A stretch of DNA of 64,000 bases, from NCBI GenBank assembly GCA_014529385.2, contig CM043968.1:132194018-132258017 (forward strand), written 5' to 3'. Shown here in pieces: positions 34,126 through 44,245 of this stretch (position 1 is the stretch's first letter; every line of letters starts with the position of its first letter). Below the pieces are notes generated by a model. The model worked only from the letters and a program-made list of their open reading frames with translations, did not search any database and was not told the DNA's origin. A program made the position numbers and the translations under genes. This DNA is from Adiantum capillus-veneris (Eukaryota > Streptophyta > Polypodiopsida > Polypodiales > Pteridaceae).

Positions 34126-35270
34126 TGTGAGCGGGATGGAAACACACAAAGCGCCTCTATAACAACCCGACACACACTCTTGGGAAGATACACACACACA
34201 CTATGGGGCACCACTCGGCTTACACAATCTACCTGGTCGAGACAAGGAATACACCAATGGAGTGAGAGGAGAGAGACTTCCCACTTACCCACTCAACACA
34301 GAGACACACACACACGCACACACCCAAAAAAATCAGCTCAAAAGAGGAGAATTTTGGATGTTTAGATACAAATGAGCTTGGGCCAACACCAATGGGGAAA
34401 ATAGTTTACACAGTATTGAAGAAATACACCAGATACAATCACAAAGTTAAGTAGAGGCTTCACTCACTGGAGAAGATTACACAACAAAAACAAAAGAAAA
34501 AGAGTGAGAAACTTGGAAAAATGGACAGCGCCAACGAGTCCGGAATGGCCCAAAACCCCAGTCTACAATGTCAAAGTGCTCAAATCCGACCTCGGATGAG
34601 CAATTTAGGGCCAAATCAGGCTCCCAAAACCCAAAAAACACACTTGCGGCTGTTCCTCCTCTCCTCTCCACGTTTTTTCTGGTCTTCTTTCTGTTTTTTC
34701 AGTTCCCACACTTAACTTTATTAGCTGGGCACCCTTGGCCTTTTCGTTGACCTCAAACGGACCCCGAACATGCCAAAAACTGACCTCACAGTGCATAGTC
34801 CTCACTTTTTGCATTGTCCGCACACCTGGCACTCAGCTTTTTTCAATATGCATCTCTCCATCACGTGAAGTGGGCCCAAAAGATGGTCCTCATGATGAAA
34901 TTTCTACATAATTACCACAAGAAAAAAAACATTCACGTTGTGTTCATACTTCTCCACGTGCAAGTATTGACCCCGTTCGGCCTCCTGACGCCACTAGATG
35001 CCATCTGACGCACCTGCTTACCTCATGTCGTTCTCCCGCGGATAGCTTCCTGGAGAATTTTTACACGCTACCAACTCCTCCTTATTGTAGAAAAAACACA
35101 TTGGTACTGGTGATAGTGAAAATCGATGCACTAGGTACATGCTGTCCAACCTGTACACATGTGGGCCCCATGTAACCACCTAGCTCTGGAAAATGGGCAA
35201 TCCTTTATTTGATGCATCATGCATGTGTATGTACATATGTGAAATCCCTTGATCCAAAAAACTCCTCACA
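34126..35270 (-). repeat. TAT 3' LTR
   Basis: It begins TGTGAGCGGG and ends AACTCCTCACA in plus-strand sense, matching 41676-42830 over its whole length with scattered differences. It includes short (CA)n tracts near 34190 and 34308. Confidence 0.9.
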
Positions 35271-35276
35271 TAATTT

Positions 35277-35287
35277 GCCCACCCCCT
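35277..35287 (-). other. TAT polypurine tract
   Basis: The minus strand reads AGGGGGTGGGC, six bases before the 3' LTR. Confidence 0.75.
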
Positions 35288-35298
35288 AGCCTGGTAGA

Positions 35299-36585
35299 TC
35301 ATTCATGATCAACAGCAACAAAAAGCGATATGAGACTCGCAACGTCACAAGTCTCCTCATCCTTTACCAACACTTCTTGATCCACAGACAAGTCATCTTT
35401 CGCGACCATCATTAAACTGGCATGATACAATTTAAGACGCAATCCATTTACCCTTGACTTATGTAGAACCCCATCCAAGTTAGCCAAGTGATATGTACCA
35501 TTTGGGAAACACTCCACTACCTTGAAAGGGCCTTCCCACTTAATTTGAAACTTCTTTTGGAAGGTGTCGTCCAGCTTACTGTTGTAGCACAAAACCAAGT
35601 CATGCTTCTTGATACCCTTAATTTTGACCTTTTCATTTATCTTTGCCAAATCTTTCTCTTGCATCTGCCCATAATGCTCCAATGCGCTCATCCTATCCAA
35701 CTGAACCTCTTGTAACTGCAAGAGCCTCTCTTTGAAGGCATCACTAGGCGGCCCAAGTAACTTCTCTAACATCTTAACATCAGGAAACTCTACTTCCACA
35801 GGCAATAGTGCTTCCTTTCCATACACCAAATGAAATGGCGTAAACCCTGTACCTGTCTTCACCGAAGTACGGTAAGCCCATAATGCACTAGGCAATTCCA
35901 AATCCAAATTCTTTCCTTGGTGCTCTGTCACATTCGAAAGAATTTGCACCAACTCACCATTGAATCTTTCATTTAAGCCATTACACTGTGGGTAATAAGG
36001 AGTGGTATGCTGGTGCCTAATCTTCATCTTCGCGCATAAAAAGTCTAGCAGTTTAGCTCTAAATCATGGCCCCTTATCTGAAAGTAGCTCCAATGGCACC
36101 CCAAACTTGCAACATATTTCATCGTACACAAATTTTGCCACATCCTTTGCAGTGATCTGTTTTACTGCTATAGCCTCTGCCCATCTATAGAGATAGTCCA
36201 CTGTAGTCAAAATATAGCTTTTGCCCCTGCTTGTGATAGGTAATGGGCCTATTGCATCCATTCTCCACTTTTCAAATACATCAAATGCCATAATGGTTTT
36301 TCATAACTCTGGCTTCAACGTCACTCTGTTTCCAAATGCTTGACACCTATTGCAAGACCTACACCAATGGTGAACATCCTTGTGCAAACTAGGCCATACA
36401 TACCCCTCTTGCAAGATCTTATGCAAGGTGATCTTTAGAGAAAAATGGCCGCCACATGCGCCTTCATGATTCTCTTCTAACACTCTGTAAAGCTCCTCCC
36501 TCCAAGGTACACGTCTCAACACGAGATCACCCCCTTTCATGTACAAGACATCACCAATCAATTTGTACCTGTATGTTCTACGCAC
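35299..36585 (-). pseudogene. TAT integrase
   Basis: The zinc region is intact here (HEGACGGH and CRSCNRC) and the core has MDAIGPLPI and LLSDKGP. A TGA at about 36061-36063 then replaces a glycine codon beside the second catalytic aspartate, and a base change near 36300 shifts the frame before the core. The C-terminal part (35299-36027) carries NERFNGELVQ with the catalytic glutamate and the WEGPFKVVE fold. The duplicate at 9584-10609 is open across this site but broken upstream. Confidence 0.85.
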
Positions 36586-37418
36586 AAAGCCATATTTCTT
36601 AGACTTCTGAATCTCCTTAGCAAAAACTCCTCTTCTTGAGCCAAACTTTCCTGGCCATGATAAAGAGGTAAAGTGGTCCTCAACACAAATAGCTCCCCAA
36701 CCATACTTTGAGCTACTTCATGTGCCTCTCCATTTAGAGAACGTTCAATGTGTCTGATCCTCCATGCTTCAAACTTTTTTAACAGACCTTTAGTTCTGAA
36801 ACACATTTCCTTCAATGAGATGTTCTTGCTCTTCCGCACACCCAGCACTTGCTTCACCACTAACAAGGCATCACCTTTTATGCTCAACCTTCGAACCCCA
36901 TGCTTCAAACAAATGTGTAATCCGGCTTCCCGAGTAGCATATTCAGCCTCATTGTTACTATGAGCATCCAATTTGAACCCCCTCTTGCATACTAGCTTCC
37001 CCTCTGGATCATAAAGTGCTATACCCCCTGAACCTGCATCATGGCTCTTTCTATATGAACCATCAAAGAGCAACACATGTGCAATGCTGATCTCTGATAC
37101 TTCTTCAACTACCTTTCTCACCACCTCTTCCTTAACAATAAGGGGATTCTCCTTGTAGGTCAACAAATCGGCTAGGGTAGCTCTTGTACTGTCTTCCACT
37201 AAAAAAGAGAACTCGAACTCTTGCAGGTCAATTACCCATTTATTGACCACATTTGACATGTTAGTGCCATTAATTAACAGTGGAAAAAAGGCATAACTCG
37301 TCAAGAAAACAAAAGGTCGTGGTAGCAAGTAATGACGAAATTGTCGACGACAAGCAAATATTACATTGGCCATCACTAGCTCTACTTCCGAGAATTTTCT
37401 CTCTGCTACCAACTTCAC
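36558..37418 (-). pseudogene. TAT second (archaeal-type) RNase H
   Basis: After the end of the ordinary RNase H (WVIDLQEFEFSFLVEDST), a second RNase H fold follows with LLFDGSYRKSHDAGSGG, NNEAEYATREA, IKGDALLVVKQV and HIERSLNGEAHE. Family knowledge: Tat elements (Ogre, Retand and relatives) carry this additional domain, while chromoviruses do not. The frame is open but loses phase near 36610, where about four residues are missing relative to copy 1. Confidence 0.85.
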
Positions 37419-39106
37419 TCAGCTTGCACAATATATTGGCCTCATATAATGGCTTCCCTTCCCCTTTTGCAATAGCATGGCTCCAATGGCATCATCCCCT
37501 ACTGATGGATTTACATAAAACACTTTCTCCCAATCAGGAGCCTGCATGGCTGACAACCCCCCTAACACCTCTTTCACCTCTTGAAACACTTCTTCACACT
37601 TGTCATCCCATTGCAATGGATCATGCTTTGCCACTTGCTGTAATGGATAAAGAAGCTGCAAAGACAATGGAATAAACCGTGCCATGTACTTCACTTTGTG
37701 TATAAAGGTTGCCGATTGCTTCGTACTCGTAGGTGATGGAAGAAGATTAATAGACTTAACCTTATCTGGATCAGCCTCAATGCCATTTTCTGACACCATG
37801 TGGCCCAATAACTTCACCCTTGGCTATGCTAGATGACATTTCTTTGGATTTAGTTGTCCTCCACATTCATCATATCGAGCCAATACCATCTGCAACTTCT
37901 CATGGTGTGCAGCCCTACTGCTGTAGACACAGAAGTCATCCATAAAAGCTTTAACACAACTGCCAATGAATGGTTCCATTACCCAATTTTCTCTCTCTTG
38001 ATAGAAAGATGGTCCATTTGAAACCCAAATGGCAATACCCTGTAGCAATAAGAGCCCCATGGCGTAATGAAAGTTGTCTTTGTTCGGTCTTTAAGAGAAA
38101 TCTTCAATTGAAAATAGCCTGAAAAACTATCACATACACTGTACCTCTCATAACCTGCCACTGAATCCAAGATCTAATCAATGAATGGAAGAGGATATGG
38201 GTTTTTCTTAGTGTCTGCATTTAAGGGTTTAAAATCTACACAAATCCTCCACTTCCCATCCTTCTTTGGACTGACTACTACTAGACTCACCCATTCTGTG
38301 GTCTCCGGAGGGACTATGAACCCTGCCTTCAATAACTTGTCTACCTCTTCCCGCAATGCTGCCATCTTCTCTTGACCCATCCTTCTTAGCCTTTGCGGCA
38401 CTGGCTTAGCACCCTCTTTCAGCTCTATATGCATCTCTTTGCCCTTGAACCCTCTGATCTCTTCATATGAAGTAATGAACAAATCAGGAAAACTAGCTAG
38501 CATGTGCAAATATATCTCCTTCTCCATGGTTGAGAGGTCTCCACTGATCATTTGTGTCATCAATTCCTGCTTCTTTGACAACTCAACCTTGGTTTGCATC
38601 AGCCCTTCAATGACTTTATAAGGCCCTTCACTTGCATCTTCAACCTCATTTGTAAATGCGACTACACCAGACTCCTGGATTCCATTGTCCATCAAAAGAA
38701 ATGCAACATCAATATCCTCATCATTGCTGGTAGTACTATCATTGTCCTCAGCTATCACTCTGGAATAGTCTTCATCACTAGACTCATCCTCATCTTCATA
38801 AATCTCCTCCAACCGTTTCCTTGTGTCCATATTGTAAAGCTTCTTGGCACCTGTCCTTCCATAGAGGCTAATCGTACCACGTCTCCAATCTTGAACAACT
38901 CCCACTACACGTAACCATGGTCTACCTAGTATAATAGGATATGCTCCCAATCCTGCTGGCATCACATGAAAATCAACCACCGCCTTTGCATCATATGCCT
39001 CCACTTTTAAGCTCTTTACAACACCCAAACATTTTACCTTTTGATGGTTTGCCAATCTAATCGGAAGCCTGACACCCCAGTCACACTGTAAGGCCCATCT
39101 TTTCAA
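37419..39106 (-). pseudogene. TAT reverse transcriptase and ordinary RNase H start
   Basis: RT begins after a long acidic linker (DEDESSDEDYSRV) with FPDLFITSYEEIRG, GFIVPPETTEWVS and SPKKDGKWRICVDFKPLN. It continues with YSVCDSFSGYFQLKI, TPWGSYCYRVLPFG, the catalytic VKAFMDDFCVYS and LNPKKCHLA, then LLGHMVSENGIEADPDKV and the RNase H start. Frame breaks lie near 38171, 38060 and 37820. N-terminal residues of the frame (IILGRPWLR) are the end of protease. Confidence 0.85.
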
Positions 39107-39596
39107 CGGATGAGTGTGTTATGACACATATTTGGGCTCCACCATCCACATAACCTTGTCCCAGGTTTTTTCTTTTAAGCCACACATCTACTATTGGACA
39201 AATTTTTGGTAGCTCATCCATCGCCAACACCTTCAGTGAACCTCTCTCTGGCTCTTTCTCCATTGGGTTAACCATCGTCTTCCATTGTCGCTTTAGCTTA
39301 GGCACCATCTCTATGAGCTGCCCAAAAGTAACATCTGCTTTCCTGCTCTTCAGATCCTCCTTCAAATCATAGCTTAATTGCCCATCCCCTAATGGAAAAT
39401 CCAAAACATGAAACTTGCGATGAGCCCTCCTTTTCCTCTTAGCCTTGACATCCTCACCTTCATGGCTCTTTCCCTTCTTTTTACTTGGACCTGGGGCACT
39501 TCTTCCTTCCTTTTCCTCTATGTTCCTCTTCCCAATAGGCATCACTAATGTATCCTCTAGCTTTGATGCCTTCTCCAAGGTGACTACACTTAGCAC
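39081..39596 (-). pseudogene. TAT protease
   Basis: The active site reads GYVDGGAQICVITHSSV, a D-G-G motif. It is preceded by a lysine- and arginine-rich linker and the phrase LKVLAMDELPKICPIVDVWLK. The domain ends in the overlapping next frame with IILGRPWLRVVG, so one shift separates the halves near 39090. Confidence 0.75.
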
Positions 39597-39622
39597 TTTT
39601 GTCTTTCCCTTTTCCTCCTGGG

Positions 39623-40632
39623 TTAATCCACTGGTTCCTTCATCTCCCTTAATTTTGATTCCATAATCATTGGACCTGTTAGCACCTGTCTTGGCAATGG
39701 ATACATGTCTGCCCCCATCCTTGGTGGCTTGTCACATTGCGGGCTGATGTGGCCCAACTCTCCACAATTGTAACAGGTGGGCGTCTGCCTCCAGAACCTA
39801 CCATTGCTTTGTCCAGCACCATTCCTAGGCGTTTCTTCACCTCTTGGCTGATTTTCAAACCTCCCTGGTCCTCGATTATTTCCCACTTGACCTAGCATGT
39901 TTAGGCTGAGATTCTTCATTAAATCTACCACTTGCCTCATGTCTTGCCTTAGCCCATCATCTTGCACTGCTGTAGTGACAACTGTTGGCATAACCTGAGG
40001 AGTAACAACAACCACTGGTTCATGATGAACCCGACCTTGTGAAGAATCCATAGGCTGAAATTCAGATCTCATGGGCAAAGACTCCACCCCTTACTGGCTC
40101 ATTTTTCTCAACTTCCACTCTTTGTTTCTTGCTACCTCTAGTGCATCTTCATATGTCCTCGGCTTCTTTAGCTCCACTCTCCAACGTATATTCTCCCAAA
40201 GACCAGCCAAGAACCTTTCCTTCTTCATCATGTCAGGTGGGGGTACTTGTGGTGCTAAGGCCTTACAAATCCTCTCCCATGCCAATGAGAACTTACGTAT
40301 ATACGCATCTACTGGCTTACCTTCCTTTTGCACTAAAGCTTGTACTTCTTGCCACACTTTGTCAGGATCTTCTGTCTTCACAAACTCCACTTCCAATCCA
40401 TGTCGTAGATTGTCCCAACTCAACCTTACGGGTGGATCAGCCACACGCAACTCCTCTTCAAATGCTTTGGACCAAACTCGTGCATCACTCTTCAAACAAA
40501 TTTGGAGAAGACGTAACATCTACGCCGGGTCATGAATCTGGTTGCTAATGCAGGCAACTTCCATCTTTTCCAAAAAGTCTTCCACATCTTCATCACTTCT
40601 TCCATGAAACTCCGGATAAGAGAAAGCCATGG
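39623..40632 (-). pseudogene. TAT gag
   Basis: Gag starts at the ATG ending at 40632 (MAFSYPEFHGRSDEDVEDFL), typical of Tat gag; an in-frame upstream ATG would add 25 unlikely residues. A TAG at 40520-40522 interrupts it just before MLRLLQICLKSDARVW. The capsid helices (WDNLRHGLEVEF, YIRKFSLAWERI, RTYEDALEVA) follow. The nucleocapsid, with a zinc knuckle CYNCGELGHISPQC near 39729-39770, follows after another stop near 40089. Confidence 0.85.
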
Positions 40633-40736
40633 CTACCCAAGTTACGATGCTTTGAGAACCCCTTCGAACACAAGTAAAGCAAGAACCCAAAACTTTTGAC
40701 TCACTCAATTCGCAGAAACTTCAATGGAGCTCAACT

Positions 40737-40952
40737 TTAGATAAGGACAAACACATGCACATCAAATGAGTTTTCATAGTTAATCATCGGAATTACAACA
40801 GGCAAAGGACATTCCAACTCTCTTAATCTTCTTGGCCCGAACATAAAGACTATGCGTTGCTGGAAAAAAATCTTCCTGGACACATGAACATTTATCTGGA
40901 TTCTTTGAGTTAAGTGAAAAGGAGTGAATTGAGGGCCATTTTGATCATCCAT
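40737..40952 (-). CDS. ORF A: small protein of unknown function in the TAT leader
   Basis: This 71-codon frame (MDDQNG... to ...FVLI) lies 105 bases upstream of the TAT gag start and downstream of the primer site, so it would be the first substantial frame on the element RNA. I do not recognise the protein. It looks compact: a hydrophobic first strand (QINVHVS), a central FFQQRIVFMFGPRRLRE block, and a C-terminal NYENSFDVHVFVLI strand. It is clearly related to two frames in the GYP-X LTR (43123-43335, 43365-43583). The ATG at 40952 is chosen because the other two start at the same alignment position. Some Tat elements (Ogre) have an extra frame before gag, though a longer one. It could be a nucleic-acid or host-factor binding protein, but this is a guess. 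Confidence 0.6.
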   Translation of the reverse strand: MDDQNGPQFTPFHLTQRIQINVHVSRKIFFQQRIVFMFGPRRLRELECPLPVVIPMINYENSFDVHVFVLI

Positions 40953-41650
40953 TAAAGCCAACCTCCCAAGAAGGCACACCTGACTTATCCTCTGCTTTGG
41001 CCAAAATTTCAGCAGCATAACAACATAAATGGCTTAAAAGACCAAAAAACCAACCATCACAACTTGGAAAAATTTTGGCAGAGTTTCCCCAGAAGTAGAG
41101 CTGTGTGAACCCAAAATATAGACTGTATATGTATGCATAAACTCCCAACAATAGAACCCGAGCATCAAGTAGGAATCACTAGTACATAGCCTATGGCGAG
41201 GTCACGAAAAGGGTGCTCCATCTACCTGTATCACCTCCACATTTGAGAATCCCCCAGCTCAATAAAACCTCACGCTATCGACCCTCACACGAAGGCTTAT
41301 GCAAATCGCGTATAGTCAAATCTCAGAAATGACTATCTTCCAGACCAAGTCTCAGAAATGGCTGGGACTGCCAAATAAAACCAAATATGGCTCCACGTAG
41401 GTGTACAATGGCAGTTTCCACAAGTAACGTACAATCCATCAGACAATGCGCTCAAAGAGACGCCAAATGATGCATACCCATAACAACTGCAAGTGACACC
41501 ACTACTAATATATCACTGTACTCCAGCTACCTGTACCTGTGTGTCTCACCTGTACCTCTCCCTGTAGTCTACAACATATAACCTATAACCTGTAACCTGT
41601 AATCCCGAATCTCGAAGCTTGAAGCTCGAAGAAGAAGGTACTCGAAGAAG

Positions 41651-41669
41651 ATCCTCAGTGGGGGCACCA
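41651..41669 (-). other. TAT primer-binding site region
   Basis: Six bases inside the 5' LTR the minus strand reads TGGTGCCCCCACTGAGGAT, beginning with the TGG that every tRNA 3' CCA requires. I cannot name the tRNA with confidence. The leader 40953-41650 has no other recognisable gene. Confidence 0.55.
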
Positions 41670-41675
41670 AAAGAA

Positions 41676-42830
41676 TGTGAGCAGGATGGAAACACACAGA
41701 ATGCCTCTATAACAACCCGACACACACTCTTGGGAAGATACACACACACACACACTATGGGGCACCACTCGGCTTACACAATCCACCTGGCCGAGATAGG
41801 GAATACATCAATGGAGTGAGAGGAGAGAGACTTCCCACTTACCCACTCAACACAGAGACACACACACACACATGCACATACCCAAAAAACTCAACTCAAA
41901 AGAGGAGAATTTCTGATGTTTAGATACAAATGATCTTGTGCCAACACCAATGGGGCAAATAGTTTACAGAGTATTGAAGAAATACACCAGATACAATCAC
42001 AAAGTTAAGTAGAGGCTTCACTCACCGGAGAAGATTACACAGCAAAAATAGCAGAAAAAGAGTGAGGAATTTGGAAAAATGGACAGCGCCAACGCGTCCG
42101 AAATGGCCCAAAAACCCAGTCTACAATGTCAAAGTGCTCAAATCCGACCTCGGATGAGCAATTTACGGCCAAAACAGGCTCCAAAAACCCCAAAAACACA
42201 GTTGCGACTATTCCTCCTCTCGTCTCCATGATTTTTCTGGTATTCTCTCTAATTTTTCAGTTCCCACACTTAGATTTATTAGTTGGGCACCCTTGGACTT
42301 TTCGTTGACCTCAAACGGACCCCGAACATGCCAAAAACTGACCTCACAGTGCATAGTTGTCACTTTTTTGCATCGTCCGCACACCTGGCACTCAGCTTTT
42401 TTCAATAATGCATCCTGCCACCACGTGAAGTGGGCCCAAAATATGGTCCTCATGATGAACTTTCTGCATAATTACCACAAGAAGGAAAACATCCACGTTG
42501 TGTCCATGCTTCTGCACGTGCACGTATTGACCCCGTTCGGCCTCCTGACGCCACTAGATGCAATCTGACGGACCTACTTACCTCTTGTCATCGGCCCGTG
42601 GATAGATTCCTCGAGAAGTTTTACGCGCTACCAACTTCTCCTTATTGTAGAAAAAACACACTGGTACTGGTGATAGTGAAAATCGATGCACTATGTACAT
42701 GCTGTCCAACCTGTACACATGTGGGCCCCACGTAACCACCTGGCTCTAGAAAATGGGCAATCCTTTATTTGATGCATCATGCATGTGTATGTACATATGT
42801 GCAATCCCTTGATCCAAAAAACTCTTGACA
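41676..42830 (-). repeat. TAT 5' LTR
   Basis: It begins TGTGAGCAGG and ends AACTCTTGACA in plus-strand sense and is 1155 bp, ten longer than the 3' LTR mainly because of longer (CA)n tracts near 41740 and 41862. Confidence 0.9.
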
Positions 42831-42947
42831 ACGGGATCAAAAGGCATACCTTACTGCTGCTGCGGATGATGATCACCCATGGTTGAAGTAGCTTACAGAT
42901 CCCCACTAACTCACCCTGACAAAATTCGCGTCAAGTTCACCAAAACG
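42831..42947 (-). pseudogene. GYP-X primer site and start of gag
   Basis: Reading on the minus strand from the LTR, the sequence TTGGTGAACTTGACGCGAA (42926-42944) lies where a primer site belongs. The equivalent place in the other GYP-X copy (55049-55067) has TTGGTCAACCCGACGTGAA. A GGGTGAGTT follows, then an ATG near 42882 (MGDHHPQQQ) that soon meets a stop. The sequence ends at the TAT insertion and continues as gag at 34125. Confidence 0.65.
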
Positions 42948-43122
42948 TGTGTCAAAGAGTTGGCGGTCTTGCTAGGAAGGCGTCGGGCCTCTAGCGCTGT
43001 GAGAGTTTGTGGGGAGACTATGTAGCTTTTCACTTAAGCAAGCTTAGTGTTTGTAGCAAATACATTGTGTGTAGTCATTGGAATCTCACACGCAGACACA
43101 CACATACGCACACATTAAAACC

Positions 43123-43335
43123 TCAAAACAAAACAAAGATGAAAACATCAAGGCTTTGATCGTATCTAATCAAAGGTAAGATGAAAGGGTTCACTGATGC
43201 ATTTATAACAGCAAGCCGTTGTGCTCCAAATAGACTGCGAATGGTTCTTTGAAACTGTAACTTAGTGCTTACAAAGATGTTGATATTTTGCATAGCAATA
43301 GGAGTGAGCCTTGTGTACAAGTCTTCTTGGTTCAT
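43123..43335 (-). CDS. ORF C: small protein of unknown function, ORF A/B family
   Basis: A 70-codon ATG-started frame (MNQEDLYT... to ...FIFVLF) lies on the minus strand, 29 bases downstream of ORF B. It keeps the family pattern: QNINIFVSTKL strand, FQ-x-x-I-x-x-x-FG-x-x-RL core, PFILPLIRYD, and the SLDVFIFVL ending. It is the most diverged member. Its position puts it downstream of the LTR promoter and upstream of gag. No known domain is recognised. Confidence 0.5.
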   Translation of the reverse strand: MNQEDLYTRLTPIAMQNINIFVSTKLQFQRTIRSLFGAQRLAVINASVNPFILPLIRYDQSLDVFIFVLF

Positions 43336-43364
43336 AGTAATATTAAGAAAGAAAGACTCAACCC

Positions 43365-43583
43365 CTAGAGGAGAATAAATATGTGCACATCGAAAGAATT
43401 AGAGTAGTCTAATAGTGGCAAAATAAGAGGACGTGGAGAAAGAAGAATTTCTTGCAGTCTTTCCGGCCCAAAGATCAACACAATTCTCTGTTGGAAGTGG
43501 ATTTTATGGCTAATACAAACGTTAATTCTAATATTTTGTACGAAGTGAAAGGGTTGAAAAGTTACACCATCAGGGTTATTCAT
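43365..43583 (-). CDS. ORF B: small protein of unknown function, ORF A/C family
   Basis: A 72-codon ATG-started frame (MNNPDGVTFQPF... to ...HIFILL) is the closest relative of ORF A at 40737-40952. Shared blocks include F-x-PFH, INV, KI-x-FQQRIV, FGP-x-RL and NSFDVH. At the DNA level five of the six codons of FQQRIV differ silently between A and B, as do most codons of SFDVH. That is the mark of selection on protein, not recent copying. It lies about 190 bases downstream of the AATAAA in the LTR of GYP-X. Confidence 0.6.
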   Translation of the reverse strand: MNNPDGVTFQPFHFVQNIRINVCISHKIHFQQRIVLIFGPERLQEILLSPRPLILPLLDYSNSFDVHIFILL

Positions 43584-44009
43584 CTAAGAAAGCTCAGAAA
43601 GCAGTCAATGGAGGAAAGAGATAAGAGAGACAATCAACACACAAAGACCCACACAAGCTTAATCCAAAGAAGTGAAGCACACCTCAAGACTTGTGATATT
43701 GTAGCCAACTTGATGAAGTAGATGATGCATAGTAGTCCCCAACACCGTTTGCAAGCCACCAACAAAGCGTTTTTATTGATGAAAGAAGGTTACATAGAGT
43801 GTATGAGTATTACAAGTGAGGAGATAGAAGGCTTGCGGCATGAAGTAGCAAGCTCAAGATGTGTTGGGCTGAAATTGAGAGAAAGTTTTCCTCAAGGAGA
43901 TGGCTAGGAGGTTGGGTGATGGCTTGATAGAGTGGCTTGATTATGGGGATTGCTTGAGCACTTGGTTGCTTGATGGTTTGCATGATGCCCAAGTGAGGAG
44001 CAAGAGGCT

Positions 44010-44018
44010 CTATTTATA
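44010..44018 (-). promoter_or_regulatory. LTR TATA box
   Basis: The minus strand reads TATAAATAG between the tandem U3 repeats and the AATAAA signal, the order expected of an LTR promoter. Confidence 0.65.
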
Positions 44019-44121
44019 AGTGAGGTTGCCTCTTGAAGAAGATATTTGCTTAGAAATATCTAAGGGATTTGTGTGACAAGTGTCTCCCTTTTCAAAAATA
44101 TCTTGAAATTATCTTTAAAGT

Positions 44122-44245
44122 TTCTAGATCTTTCTCATCAAGAAATATCTAGAGGTTCTTCTAGATCTTTCTCTTCAAGAAATATCTAGAGGTTCTTCTA
44201 GATCTTTCTTTTTAAGAATTATCTAGAGGTTCTTCTAGATTTTTC
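44122..44245. repeat. 37-bp tandem repeat in LTR U3
   Basis: TTCTAGATCTTTCT-x-x-x-AAGAAATATCTAGAGG occurs 3.4 times at a period of 37 bases, upstream of the TATA box in the sense of the LTR. Each unit contains AGATCTAGAA-like palindromes. Repeated U3 blocks often act as enhancers, which is inference here. Confidence 0.85.

Larger units (their letters stand above)
34126..42830 (-). mobile_element. TAT, full-length Tat-lineage gypsy element nested in GYP-X
   Basis: The 8.7-kb element has LTRs of 1145 and 1155 bp, a primer site, a purine tract, a short leader frame (ORF A), gag, a D-G-G protease, RT, two RNase H domains and integrase. The second, archaeal-type RNase H places it in the Tat branch. 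It sits inside the gag of GYP-X in the same orientation. Flanks AATGG (34121-34125) and ACGGG (42831-42835) agree at three of five positions, a possible decayed duplication. Several stops and frameshifts make it non-autonomous now. Confidence 0.9.

Noticed and set aside
42998-43010. TGTGAGAG taken at first as the inner end of the GYP-X LTR
   Set aside because: Comparison with 12189 and 55070 shows that the LTR ends farther in, next to the conserved primer-like block.
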